From Nocardioides sp. zg-1230 (lineage in GTDB: Bacteria > Actinomycetota > Actinomycetes > Propionibacteriales > Nocardioidaceae): a stretch of DNA of 64,000 nucleotides. The position numbers were made by a program, and so were the translations under genes. This document shows, piece by piece, positions 50,021 through 58,378 of this stretch. The DNA is taken from the NCBI RefSeq assembly GCF_013155335.1, contig NZ_JABJQZ010000008.1, forward strand, positions 124,001 to 188,000. The letters run 5' to 3'. A model generated the notes under the pieces. It was given only the letters and a program-made list of their open reading frames with translations, ran no database searches and was not told where the DNA came from. Numbering within the stretch: the first letter of the stretch is position 1; every line of letters begins with the position of its first letter.

Positions 50021-51817
50021 ATGTCTCGTCTACCCCGTCGGAGCCGGACCACGATGCGCGCCGCGGGGGTGATGGTCCTGGCCGCGGCGCTCGTGCCCGC
50101 AGCGGCGTACGCAGCGGACGACCCGCGCGAGGACCTCGCGCCGGGCTACATCCCGTGGTCAGAGGCCAGCAGCAACATCGAGCTGCTCGACAACGATCCG
50201 CGCGCCGGGGCCTTCGACTCGGACGTCACCGGCTTCAACGGCATCGGGTTCGCCAACTCGGACCTGGCGTTCAGTGGTGACAACGCGATCGTCGGCAGCT
50301 TCAACGGCTTCCAGGTCTACGACCTCTCCGACCCGACCAACCCGACGCTGCGCACGTCGTTCGTGTGCCCGGGTGGTCAGGGCGACCCGTCGGTCTACGG
50401 CGACCTGCTCTTCATCTCCGTGGAGGAGGGTCGGGGCCGCATCGACTGCGGCACCCAGGGTGCGCCCGGCGCGGTCAACCCCGAGCGCTTCCGCGGCGTG
50501 CGGATCTTCGACATCTCCGACATCGACAACCCGGTGCAGCTGCCGGGGGTGCAGACCTGCCGCGGGTCCCACACGCACACGATCGTCAGCGACCCCGACG
50601 ACCCGGCCAACATCTACATCTACAACTCCGGCACGTCCGGGGTCCGCCCGGCCGCGGAGCTGGCGGGCTGCGAGAACGCCAACCCCAACAACCCCGCGCC
50701 GGTCACGTCAGGCAACCCGACCCAGTGGCGCATCGACGTCATCAAGGTCCCCCTCGCGGCACCCGAGACGGCCGCCATCGTCAGCCAGCCGCGGATCTTC
50801 ACCGACCCGGCGACCGGCGCCTTCAACGGCCTGCAGAACACGGTGCCCGGCACGCTGCACCCGTCCGGGACGGCGTACTCCCCGCTGCCCAACACGAACA
50901 CCTGCCACGACGTGACGGCCTTCCCCGCCAAGGAGCTGGTCGCCGGCGCCTGCCAGGGCAACGGCATCCTGCTCGACACCGAGGACCCGGTGAACCCGGT
51001 TCGCCTGGACGCGGTCGCCGACCCCAACTTCTCCTACTGGCACTCCGCGAGCTTCAACAACGACGGCACCAAGGTGATCTTCACCGACGAGTGGGGCGGC
51101 GGCACGAGCGCCCGGTGCCGCGCGACCGACAAGCCCGAGTGGGGCGCCGACGCGCTGTTCGACCTCGACGGTGACCAGATGGAGTTCGCGAGCTACTACA
51201 AGATGCCGGCCGCGCAGACCACCGCGGAGAACTGCGTCGCCCACAACTCCTCGCTGGTCCCGGTCCCCGGTCGCGACATCCTCGTCCAGGCCTGGTACCA
51301 GGGCGGCCTGTCGGTGATCGACTTCAGCGACACCGCCAACCCGGTCGAGATCGCCTACTTCGACCGCGGCCCGATCAGCACCCCGGCTAACCCGAACGGG
51401 CTCAACCTGGGCGGTCTCTGGTCGACCTACTGGTACAACGGCCAGGTCTACGGCACCGAGATCGCGCGTGGCTTCGACACCTTCGGGCTGGAGACGAGCG
51501 ACATGCTGAGTGAGAACGAGCTCGACGCGGCGCGCGAGGTCGTGCTCGATGAGTTCAACGCGCAGCACCAGGAGAAGATCGTCTGGGAGCCGAGCTTCAA
51601 CGTCGCCGGGGCCTACTTCGACCAGGCGGTCCGCTCGGGCGAGCTGTCCGGCGCGACGCTCGACACCGTCGAGAAGCACCTCGCCAAGGCCGAGAAGCTC
51701 GAGGGCCGGGGCGCCGCGGCGAAGGCCCAGCTGAGCAACGCCATCCGGGTCCTCGACGACTCCGGCGACCAGGGAGAGCTCAAGCAGGCGCTGAAGGACC
51801 TGCGCGGCGCCCTCTGA
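50021..51817 (+). CDS. Secreted LVIVD-repeat protein
   Basis: 598 residues. Twin-arginine-like/Sec signal (RRSRTTMRAAGVMVLAAALVP, cleavage near AYA-ADD). The body is a beta-propeller of LVIVD-type repeats, e.g. NAIVGSFNGFQVYDLSDPTNP, FRGVRIFDISDIDNPVQL, GILLDTEDPVNPVRL and QGGLSVIDFSDTANPVEIAYF. Several His/Asp/Cys-rich turns (CRGSHTHTIV, NTNTCHDVTAFP, WHSASFNNDG) could bind metal. The C-terminal 80 residues are helical (HLAKAEKLEGRGAAAKAQLSNAI), a FIMAH-like tail. Surface protein of unknown function. Confidence 0.88.
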   Translation: MSRLPRRSRTTMRAAGVMVLAAALVPAAAYAADDPREDLAPGYIPWSEASSNIELLDNDPRAGAFDSDVTGFNGIGFANSDLAFSGDNAIVGSFNGFQVYDLSDPTNPTLRTSFVCPGGQGDPSVYGDLLFISVEEGRGRIDCGTQGAPGAVNPERFRGVRIFDISDIDNPVQLPGVQTCRGSHTHTIVSDPDDPANIYIYNSGTSGVRPAAELAGCENANPNNPAPVTSGNPTQWRIDVIKVPLAAPETAAIVSQPRIFTDPATGAFNGLQNTVPGTLHPSGTAYSPLPNTNTCHDVTAFPAKELVAGACQGNGILLDTEDPVNPVRLDAVADPNFSYWHSASFNNDGTKVIFTDEWGGGTSARCRATDKPEWGADALFDLDGDQMEFASYYKMPAAQTTAENCVAHNSSLVPVPGRDILVQAWYQGGLSVIDFSDTANPVEIAYFDRGPISTPANPNGLNLGGLWSTYWYNGQVYGTEIARGFDTFGLETSDMLSENELDAAREVVLDEFNAQHQEKIVWEPSFNVAGAYFDQAVRSGELSGATLDTVEKHLAKAEKLEGRGAAAKAQLSNAIRVLDDSGDQGELKQALKDLRGAL

Positions 51818-51825
51818 GCAGGTAC

Positions 51826-51863
51826 GGCGCCACCACCCCGGCCTCGGCCGCGGTGGTGGCGCC
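51826..51863. terminator. Terminator hairpin, 12-bp perfect stem
   Basis: GGCGCCACCACC and GGTGGTGGCGCC flank a 14-base loop. It separates the convergent LVIVD and cimA genes and can serve both. Confidence 0.78.
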
Positions 51864-51868
51864 ACCCC

Positions 51869-53449
51869 TCAGCGGTGGTGGCGTCGCAGGCCGAAGGTGA
51901 GCCCGTCGACGAGTGCGCCCCACGACGCCTCGATCACGTTGGCGCCCACACCGACGGTGACCCAGGACGACTCGCCATCGGTGGTCTCGATGAGCACGCG
52001 CGTGATCGCGTCGGTGCCGTGCCCCTGGTCGAGGATGCGCACCTTGTAGTCGATCAGCTCGAACTTCGCCACCTCGGGGAAGGCCTGCCCGATCGCCTCC
52101 CGCAGGGCCGCGTCGAGGGCGTTCACCGGCCCGTTGCCCTCGCCGGTGACGACGTAGCGCACACCCTCCGCCCGTAGCTTCACGGTCGCCTCGGAGACGG
52201 CCTCGCCCTGCACACGGGTCTCGGTGATGACGCGCCACGACTCGACGTCGAAGTAGGACGGGCGCGTGCCCTCCACCTCCTCGGCGAGCAGCAGCTCGAA
52301 GGAGGCGTCCGCGGCCTCGAAGGTGTAGCCGCGCTGCTCGAGCTCCTTGACGCGCTCGGTGACACGCGTGACGACGTCGCGGTCCTGCGACAGGTCGTAG
52401 CCGAGCTCGCGGCCCTTCAGCTCGATCGAGGCGCGGCCGGCCATGTCGGAGACGAGCAGGCGCATGTCGTTGCCGACGACGAGCGGGTCGAGGTGCTGGT
52501 AGAGGTCCGGGTCGACCTTGATCGCGCTGGCGTGCAGGCCGGCCTTGTGCGCGAACGCCGACGTGCCGACGTACGGCTGGCGCGAGGCCGGCGGCACGTT
52601 GGTGACCTCGGCGACCGCGTGCGCGATGCGGGTGGCCTCGCGGAGCAGGCCCTGCGGCAGGACCGACCGGTCCAGCTTGAGCTCGAGGTTGGCCACCACG
52701 GTGACCAGGTCGGCGTTGCCGGTGCGCTCGCCGTAGCCGTTGATGCAGCCCTGCACGTGGGTCGCGCCGGCGGCGACGGCGGCCAGCGAGTTGGCCACGG
52801 CGCAACCGCTGTCGTTGTGGGCGTGGATGCCGACCCGGGCGCCGGTCGTCTCGACGACGTCGAGCACGACGTCGGAGACCCAGTCGGGCAGCATGCCGCC
52901 GTTGGTGTCGCACAGTGCGACCACCTCGGCGCCCGCCTCGGCAGCGGTGCGGAGGACCTCGAGCGCGTACGCCCGGTTGGCGCGGTAGCCGTCGAAGAAG
53001 TGCTCCGCGTCGAGGAAGACCGTCTGGCCCTCCTCGCGCAGGTGGCTGACGGTGTCGCGCACCATCGCGAGGTTCTCCTCCAGCGTGGTGCGCAGGGCGA
53101 GCTCGACGTGGCGGTCGTGCGACTTCGCCACGAGGGTGACCACGCCTGCCCCGGAGTCACGCAGCGCTGCCACGAGCGGGTCGTCCGCGGCGCGTACGCC
53201 GGCCCGCCGGGTCGCGCCGAACGCCGCCAGTCGCGCGTGGCGCAGGTCGAGCTCCTCACGGGCACGGCGGAAGAACTCGGTGTCCTTGGGGTTGGCGCCC
53301 GGCCAGCCGCCCTCGATGTAGCCCACCCCGAGCCCGTCGAGCTGCTTGGCGATGCTCAGCTTGTCAGCGACCGAGAGGTTGAGCCCCTCCTGCTGGGCGC
53401 CGTCGCGCAGGGTGGTGTCGTAGACGTGGAACGAGCCGTGCAGGTCCAT
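51869..53449 (-). CDS. cimA: (R)-citramalate synthase
   Basis: 526 residues. It condenses pyruvate with acetyl-CoA to citramalate, opening the threonine-independent route to 2-ketobutyrate and isoleucine. HMGL/LeuA-like TIM barrel with YDTTLRDGAQQEGLNL (metal and substrate site), AHNDSGCAVANSLAAV (metal His) and HVQGCINGYGERTGNADL. The second half has the LeuA-type dimer/regulatory domain (residues about 390-526) with SYFDVESWRVIT and RYVVTGEGNGPVNALDAAL, as in CimA rather than 2-isopropylmalate synthase. Transcription is probably set by the leader peptide and terminator just upstream, which respond to isoleucine codons. Confidence 0.92.
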   Translation of the reverse strand: MDLHGSFHVYDTTLRDGAQQEGLNLSVADKLSIAKQLDGLGVGYIEGGWPGANPKDTEFFRRAREELDLRHARLAAFGATRRAGVRAADDPLVAALRDSGAGVVTLVAKSHDRHVELALRTTLEENLAMVRDTVSHLREEGQTVFLDAEHFFDGYRANRAYALEVLRTAAEAGAEVVALCDTNGGMLPDWVSDVVLDVVETTGARVGIHAHNDSGCAVANSLAAVAAGATHVQGCINGYGERTGNADLVTVVANLELKLDRSVLPQGLLREATRIAHAVAEVTNVPPASRQPYVGTSAFAHKAGLHASAIKVDPDLYQHLDPLVVGNDMRLLVSDMAGRASIELKGRELGYDLSQDRDVVTRVTERVKELEQRGYTFEAADASFELLLAEEVEGTRPSYFDVESWRVITETRVQGEAVSEATVKLRAEGVRYVVTGEGNGPVNALDAALREAIGQAFPEVAKFELIDYKVRILDQGHGTDAITRVLIETTDGESSWVTVGVGANVIEASWGALVDGLTFGLRRHHR

Positions 53450-53478
53450 CGGAGCGGTCTCTCGGTCGGTGCTGACAT

Positions 53479-53505
53479 GAAAAAACCTCCTGGGGTGCAG
53501 GAGGT
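53479..53505 (-). terminator. Attenuator terminator upstream of cimA
   Basis: On the minus strand: ACCTCCTG, five-base loop, CAGGAGGT, then a run of six T. It lies between the leader peptide and the cimA start. The T tract, rare in this genome, marks a genuine intrinsic terminator inside the 5' leader. Confidence 0.8.
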
Positions 53506-53530
53506 CGGCGCGGCGGGGAGTCCCGACGCG

Positions 53531-53560
53531 CTAGGCAATGATGATCGTGCTGCTGGTCAC
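53531..53560 (-). CDS. cimA leader peptide with three consecutive Ile codons
   Basis: GTG ACC AGC AGC ACG ATC ATC ATT GCC TAG encodes nine residues, MTSSTIIIA. Three isoleucine codons in a row followed by a stop and then a terminator is the pattern of ribosome-mediated attenuation: stalling at Ile codons when Ile-tRNA is scarce would favour an antiterminator and allow cimA expression. The start has only a weak AACAGG upstream. An ATG a few bases earlier gives an immediate stop. Confidence 0.68.
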   Translation of the reverse strand: MTSSTIIIA

Positions 53561-53697
53561 CTGTTCATGGTGCCACCGATGTCACGTGGCTGAGACCTGC
53601 GTCTCGGCATCCGGTCGGCAGGCACGCGCGTGCCCCGGGTGCCACCCCCCACGAGCGGCACCCGGGGCACGTGACGTCCCCCCGAACCCTGAGCCGG

Positions 53698-54114
53698 TCA
53701 GCAGCTGTAGGCGTCCGCCCCGGCGACGTACGTCTCCACCATCTGCATCGGCAGCGGCGAGCCCTCGGCGAAGTACTCCAGGCCCTTGCCGTCGGCGCCG
53801 TTGGGGTTGGTGCGACCGGTGTGCTTGGGGTCGCCGATGGTCATCTTCTCGAAGACCTTGAGGGCGACCGGCAGCCCGGCCTCGCGGAGCGCGGCGTAGC
53901 CGGCGTCGCGGGCCCCGTCGCAGTCGGCGGTGTACCCCTCGAACTCGGCGCCCATCTCGGCGGAGATGACGAACCAGTTCGACGAGGTCGGCCCGTCGAG
54001 GGTGTTCATCGGGATGAAGCAGTGGTGAGCGCTGGCGCTCGCCGCGGTGACGGCGATGGCGGCTGCGGCGCCGGCGGTGACGACGCCGAGCCGTCGGACG
54101 GTGGTGATGCCCAT
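53698..54114 (-). CDS. Small secreted protein of unknown function
   Basis: 138 residues with start at 54114 (MGITTVRRLG). Signal peptide of about 30 residues (VVTAGAAAAIAVTAASASA, then HHCFIPM). The mature protein has conserved-looking His-His-Cys at the N-terminus, Cys in YTADCDGARDAGYAAL and a C-terminal Cys (AGADAYSC), so disulfides or metal binding are plausible. WFVISAEMGAEFEGY and GLEYFAEGSPLPMQMVETY give it a compact, patterned look. I do not recognise the family. Single gene downstream, on the minus strand, of the secreted protease. Confidence 0.68.
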   Translation of the reverse strand: MGITTVRRLGVVTAGAAAAIAVTAASASAHHCFIPMNTLDGPTSSNWFVISAEMGAEFEGYTADCDGARDAGYAALREAGLPVALKVFEKMTIGDPKHTGRTNPNGADGKGLEYFAEGSPLPMQMVETYVAGADAYSC

Positions 54115-54280
54115 GGTGGTGTTCCCTTCCCCCGTGACCCCCTGTGGGCCGCGGCAGGAGCAGTCCACCGTCTCTGGCCGGCAGCGGCCACGAACAGCGA
54201 CCCGCACAGTTCTCGCACAGTTGCGCGGGTGGCCGGGCGTCCCCCGCGGGGCGGTGCCCCGCGGGGGACGTCGGCTCGGG

Positions 54281-55312
54281 TCAGCCGATGGCGCGGTACT
54301 CCGTCCAGGCCGTCTGCATGCGGGTGGCCTGGCCCGCGGTGAACTGGGTCATGCAGGAGTCGTAGGTGTAGTCCATGAAGTTGGTGATCGGGTCGAGCCC
54401 ACCGCCGGCGCAGGTGTCGCGGCCGACCGGGCACTGGAAGGCCGGCGAGGCCTCCGGCGCGGTGTCGGCGACGTAGTCACCCGGCTCGGAGCACCCGCCC
54501 TGGAACGTGTGGTAGAGCTCCAGCCAGTGGCCGACCTCGTGCGTCGCGGTGTCGCCCTCGCCGTAGACCGAGTACACGCTGGTGTCGCCGGTGTCGTTGG
54601 GCACGGTCGGCAGGCTGCGGTAGTCGATGACCACGCCGTCGCGGTACCGCGGCATCGGGTTGCCGCCGGTGGCCTCGGCGTCGAAGTCGGACGGGAACGT
54701 CGCCCAGCCGAGCAGCGACTGGCCGAGCGAGGCGGAGTAGATGTTGAGCGTCTCCGAGGTGCTGTCGCCGTAGAGCGCCTTCTTCATCGCGATCTCCTTG
54801 GAGCTGCCGCGGAAGCGCGGCTCGGCACCATTGGGGTAGATCAGGTTGAACCACTGCGGCTCGTAGGTGCGGGTGACCTCCTCGAGCTCGAAGGCGAAGC
54901 CGTGCGGTGCGTAGGCCTCGTTGAGCACCCGGATCTGCTCGGCGATGCGGGCGTCGGACAGGTCGCCGCCCTCCTGGCCGCGGTCCTTGGCGATGACGTG
55001 GAAACGCACCGGGACGGTGACGGGCTCGAACGCGGCGGCCGCCACCGCGGCGCCCGGCTTGCCCCTGGCGGAGGTGCGCGAGGTCGTGCGCGCCTTCATC
55101 GCCTTGGCGAGCGGGTCCTTGTGGACGAGGTGCAGGTCGTCGCGGGGGATGGTGCCCTCCGGCGCTTCGGCGACCTCGCCGTAGTCGATGCAGTCGGTGG
55201 ACTTCTCCTTGGCCGGCGCGGCGAACGACGGCGTGGACATGCCCATCCCGAGGGCGAGTGCGGTGACCGCGACGCCGAGGCGTCGTACGGCAAGGGTGCT
55301 GACGAGGTGCAT
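54281..55312 (-). CDS. Secreted zinc metalloprotease (M43/pappalysin-like)
   Basis: 343 residues; start at 55312 with GAGGGG upstream. Signal peptide (RRLGVAVTALALGMGMSTPSFAA), an N-terminal propeptide-like region to about residue 95, then the protease. Zinc motif HEVGHWLELYHTF (H-E-x-x-H-x-x-x-x-x-H) and the Met-turn NFMDYTYDSCMTQFT are as in cytophagalysin/pappalysin family M43. WFNLIYPNGAEPRFR, LNIYSASLGQSLLGWATFPSDF and GVVIDYRSLP match that family. Cysteine pairs near the active site. Extracellular protein degradation is the likely role. Confidence 0.9.
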   Translation of the reverse strand: MHLVSTLAVRRLGVAVTALALGMGMSTPSFAAPAKEKSTDCIDYGEVAEAPEGTIPRDDLHLVHKDPLAKAMKARTTSRTSARGKPGAAVAAAAFEPVTVPVRFHVIAKDRGQEGGDLSDARIAEQIRVLNEAYAPHGFAFELEEVTRTYEPQWFNLIYPNGAEPRFRGSSKEIAMKKALYGDSTSETLNIYSASLGQSLLGWATFPSDFDAEATGGNPMPRYRDGVVIDYRSLPTVPNDTGDTSVYSVYGEGDTATHEVGHWLELYHTFQGGCSEPGDYVADTAPEASPAFQCPVGRDTCAGGGLDPITNFMDYTYDSCMTQFTAGQATRMQTAWTEYRAIG

Positions 55313-55436
55313 ATGGGGGATCCCCTCACGTGAGTCGGTTGAGGGGACCGTAGAGCCCGCGCGGGCGGTCGGGGAAGACCCACCTTCGGGTGGACCCCGG
55401 CCCGGCGCGGTCACGCGGCCGGGCCGGGCCGCTCGA

Positions 55437-56003
55437 TCAGCCCTGGACGCGCCCGTCGGGCTCCTCGTCGACGACCTCCGCGTCGAGCAGCCCGGGGTCA
55501 CCCACCTCGGGGTCCTCGACGACGTGCACCGCGGCTTCCTCGGCACCGGCCGCGGCCCCGTCGATGCCGACGTCGGTGGCGACGAGGTCCTTCTCGGCGT
55601 CGGTGCGGACCCCCTCGTCCTCGGCCACCAGACGACCCGCGCGGTCGCCGTCGACCTCGGCGGCGTCGAGGTCGGCCTGCACGGCCTCGCCCTCGCTCGA
55701 GTCCTCGGCCACCAGCGCGGCGAGGTCGCCCCTGGCCGCCTCAGCGTCGGCGACGACGTACGGGTCGGGCTCGGGGACCTCCTGCTCGACGCGCTGGTCG
55801 AGCGACTCGCCCTGGCTCTCCTCGAGCGGGGTGTTGCCGTAGCCCTGCGCCGCGGACCACTTCTCCGGCGGCGAGTAGCCCTCGTCGAGCGGCTCGGCCA
55901 GGCCCCGGTCGTCGACGAGGCTGTCGCCCTCGCCCTGGGGCTGGTCCTCGTCGTCGACGCTGTAGCCGTGGTAGCTCTCGTTGTCGGTCGTGTCGCCGCT
56001 CAT
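55437..56003 (-). CDS. DUF5709-type acidic protein
   Basis: 188 residues, very acidic. The N-terminal half carries the recognisable DUF5709 pattern: YHGYSVDDEDQPQGEGDSLV, GLAEPLDEGYSPPEKWSAAQ and ESLDQRVEQEVPEPDP. The rest is Ala/Glu/Asp-rich and probably disordered or helical (AGRLVAEDEGVRTDAEKDLV). ATG at 56003 follows AGGAGGACC. DUF5709 proteins are widespread in actinobacteria with no known function. Alone between the protease and the kinase genes. Confidence 0.8.
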   Translation of the reverse strand: MSGDTTDNESYHGYSVDDEDQPQGEGDSLVDDRGLAEPLDEGYSPPEKWSAAQGYGNTPLEESQGESLDQRVEQEVPEPDPYVVADAEAARGDLAALVAEDSSEGEAVQADLDAAEVDGDRAGRLVAEDEGVRTDAEKDLVATDVGIDGAAAGAEEAAVHVVEDPEVGDPGLLDAEVVDEEPDGRVQG

Positions 56004-56074
56004 CGGTCCTCCTGCTGTCAGGTGCATGAGGAGGCTAGGTACCCCGGACCGGCCCGCCTGAACGGGGAGGTCCG

Positions 56075-57805
56075 TCACAACCAGCCGGGGAGGCTCACGT
56101 CGGAGAAGGGTGCGGCGTCGTACGGCGTCCAGCTGGTGCCCTGTGCCGACGCCGCGGCGCCCAGCCCGGACGCGGCGGCGGCGACCAGGAGCGTGACGAT
56201 CAGCCACGGAACGCCGCGACGTGCGAGCGGGTCGACGACGCGGTGCACCGGCGAGCGCAGCCGCTCGGACCCCGGCCCCCACCAGGTCGACAGCGCGAAC
56301 ATCGCGCCGATCGCGGCGAGCGAGGTCGTCAGGGACAGCGACGCGGCGAAGCAGAGGAGCGCGACCGCACAGGCGATGCCGGCGCTCCACAGGAAGAGCA
56401 CGAGGGTGCCGGAGAGGCCGGCCACCGCGTGCCACGGCGCGGCCAGCAGCACCTGGAGGCCGTCGTACCACCTCGCACCGCGACGGTCGCGGCGGCTGCC
56501 CGCGGACGCCGCGGCCATCGAGCCGCTGCGCAGCAGCCACACGAGGACCAGGAGGACGGCGAGCGCGACGTAGGGGGCCACGGTGATCGCGCCGGCGACG
56601 ACGCCGCCCGCGGCGAGGAGAGTGAGCGTGCGGCGCAGCCGCTGGCCGGCGGGGACGTGTGGTCGGACGTGGGGGCCGTAGTCGGTGACGGCCTCGACCG
56701 ATCCGTCCGGGAGCACGCGGGTCTGCCGGTGCGGGAGCGTCCCGGCGTCACCCCACCCGACGGTGTCGTCGTGGTCGTCGTGGTCGTCGTGGTGTGTCTG
56801 GTCCCAGTCGTGGGACCAGTGCACCGGTTCGGCCTCGGGCCGTGCGTACGACGGTGCGGTGGGCGGAGCGACCGGCTGCGCGAGCGCAGCGGCACTGCCG
56901 ACGCGGGTGGGGGCCTCGAGGTCCTGTCGTACGCCGGCGACGTAAGGCAGCGTGACGGGTGCGGCCGTGCGGTCGTCACGCTCCTCGTGCTCGGGCGACC
57001 CGAGGTCCTCGAGCCAGTCGCGCACCTCCTCGAGCGAGGGCCGGTCCGCGGGCTTCGGTGCGAGTGCCTCCTCGACGAGCTCGCGCACGTCGGGGTCGAG
57101 GCCGGCGAGGTCGTGCTCGCCGCGGCGGACGCGGTCCATGACGGCCACGGACGGCCCGCGGCCGAACGGGGCGCGGCCGGTGCCGGCGTACGCCACCGTG
57201 GCGGCCCAGGCGTGCACGTCGGAGGCGGCGGTGGCGTCGTCGCCGTAGAGGATCTCGGGGGCGAGGTAGCCGGGCGTGCCGAGGAGCCAGCCGTTCATCG
57301 TGATGCGGGAGTCCTCGGCGACGCGGGCGAGGCCGAAGTCGATGAGGATGGGCGTGCGGCCCTCCATGATCACGTTGGACGGCTTCACGTCGCGGTGCAG
57401 GACGCCGACGGAGTGGACCGCCTCGAGCGCCTCGGCGAGGCAGTCGGCGAACCACAGCAGATCGGCGCCCCCGAGCGGCCCCTCCTCCTGCACGTGGTCG
57501 TGGAGGGAGAGGCCGGGCACGTAGCGCGTCGCGACGAAGGGGATCTCGCCGAACGGGTCGGCGTCGACGATCTCGGCGATGCGACGGCTGCGGATGCGGC
57601 TCAGCGAGCTCACCTCGCGCGCCAGCCGGCGCCGTGCCTCGTCGTCGCCGACGACGTGAGGGCGCAGGACCTTGATCGCCACCGGACGCTCCCCGGGCCG
57701 CTGCCCGAGGTGCACCACGCCCATGCCGCCCTCGCCGAGGCGGGCACGCAGCGCGTAGCCGCCGACGGTCAGCCCGGGCGGCGGCGCCTTCGGGGACGTC
57801 GTCAC
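56075..57805 (-). CDS. Transmembrane Ser/Thr protein kinase (PknB-like)
   Basis: 576 residues, GTG start at 57805. Kinase domain (about 10-265): Gly loop LGEGGMGVVHLG, VAIKVL lysine, catalytic loop VLHRDVKPSNVI, LIDFGLARV (DFG), activation segment GTPGYLAPE. Then a linker with a His/Asp run (THHDDHDDHDDTVG) and four or more C-terminal membrane segments (LTLLAAGGVVAGAITVAP, ALAVLLVLVWLL, GLSGTLVLFLWSAGIACAVAL). The absence of an extracellular PASTA sensor is notable. Membrane-anchored signalling kinase; targets unknown. Confidence 0.92.
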   Translation of the reverse strand: MTTSPKAPPPGLTVGGYALRARLGEGGMGVVHLGQRPGERPVAIKVLRPHVVGDDEARRRLAREVSSLSRIRSRRIAEIVDADPFGEIPFVATRYVPGLSLHDHVQEEGPLGGADLLWFADCLAEALEAVHSVGVLHRDVKPSNVIMEGRTPILIDFGLARVAEDSRITMNGWLLGTPGYLAPEILYGDDATAASDVHAWAATVAYAGTGRAPFGRGPSVAVMDRVRRGEHDLAGLDPDVRELVEEALAPKPADRPSLEEVRDWLEDLGSPEHEERDDRTAAPVTLPYVAGVRQDLEAPTRVGSAAALAQPVAPPTAPSYARPEAEPVHWSHDWDQTHHDDHDDHDDTVGWGDAGTLPHRQTRVLPDGSVEAVTDYGPHVRPHVPAGQRLRRTLTLLAAGGVVAGAITVAPYVALAVLLVLVWLLRSGSMAAASAGSRRDRRGARWYDGLQVLLAAPWHAVAGLSGTLVLFLWSAGIACAVALLCFAASLSLTTSLAAIGAMFALSTWWGPGSERLRSPVHRVVDPLARRGVPWLIVTLLVAAAASGLGAAASAQGTSWTPYDAAPFSDVSLPGWL

Positions 57806-57890
57806 GGCACGAGGATACGGCGGGAGGCCCGGTGCACCCCGATCCCGGCACGCCCGGCGGGGCGTCGTCGGACCTCTGGGCGACCATGGG

Positions 57891-58238
57891 GTGGTGGACG
57901 ACGTACGACAGCGGCTGCAGCACGAGCGCGAGCAGACGCTCGAGCGCCTGGCGAGCCTGACGGGCGACCACGAGTCCATCGTGGCGGCGTCCCTCGACAC
58001 CAACGCCGACGACGAGCACGACCCCGAGGGCGCGACGATCGCCTTCGAGAGGTCACAGATCGGCGCGCTCGTGCGCCAGGTGCGCCACCACCTCGCCGAG
58101 CTCGACGCCGCCCTCGCCCGGGTCGATGCCGGCACCTACGGCGCCTGCGAGGCCTGCGGGTCCGCGATCGGGGAGGCTCGCCTCGAAGCGCTGCCGGCGG
58201 CGCGCACGTGCATCACGTGTGCGTCCCGGCGGTCGTGA
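57891..58238 (+). CDS. DksA/TraR-type zinc-finger protein
   Basis: 115 residues, GTG start. An N-terminal coiled-coil (DVRQRLQHEREQTLERLASL, RSQIGALVRQVRHHLAELDAAL) precedes the C4 zinc finger CEACGSAIGEARLEALPAARTC-ITC in the form C-x2-C-x17-C-x2-C, followed by a short basic end. Such proteins act at the RNA polymerase secondary channel (DksA) or are RNAP-binding in other ways. The coiled-coil tip acidic residues (DTNADDEHDPEG) are compatible with that. Divergent from the kinase gene. Confidence 0.88.
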   Translation: MVDDVRQRLQHEREQTLERLASLTGDHESIVAASLDTNADDEHDPEGATIAFERSQIGALVRQVRHHLAELDAALARVDAGTYGACEACGSAIGEARLEALPAARTCITCASRRS

Positions 58239-58365
58239 GCCGGCGCGGGGCGGAAGGGAGGCCACCCGGGCCCTCAACGTCTCAACCTTGATGGGGTCCC
58301 CGAACTCGCCGAGGAGAGTGGCCAGCAACCGTCCACAGTCATGGCCGAGTGTCAACAGTGACCGA

Positions 58366-58371
58366 TATAAT
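58366..58371 (+). promoter_or_regulatory. -10 element for a leaderless transcript
   Basis: A perfect TATAAT whose last base is seven bases before the ATG at 58379. This spacing puts transcription start at the start codon, the leaderless arrangement common in actinobacteria. No convincing -35 is seen. It decides the start of the HNH gene over the upstream ATG at 58349. Confidence 0.65.
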
Positions 58372-58378
58372 CGAACAC

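Noticed and set aside
56760..56800. GTCGTG/GTGGTC simple repeats as a regulatory repeat or CRISPR-like array
   Set aside because: They are inside the kinase gene and encode a His/Asp run (HDDHDDHDD); there are no spacers.
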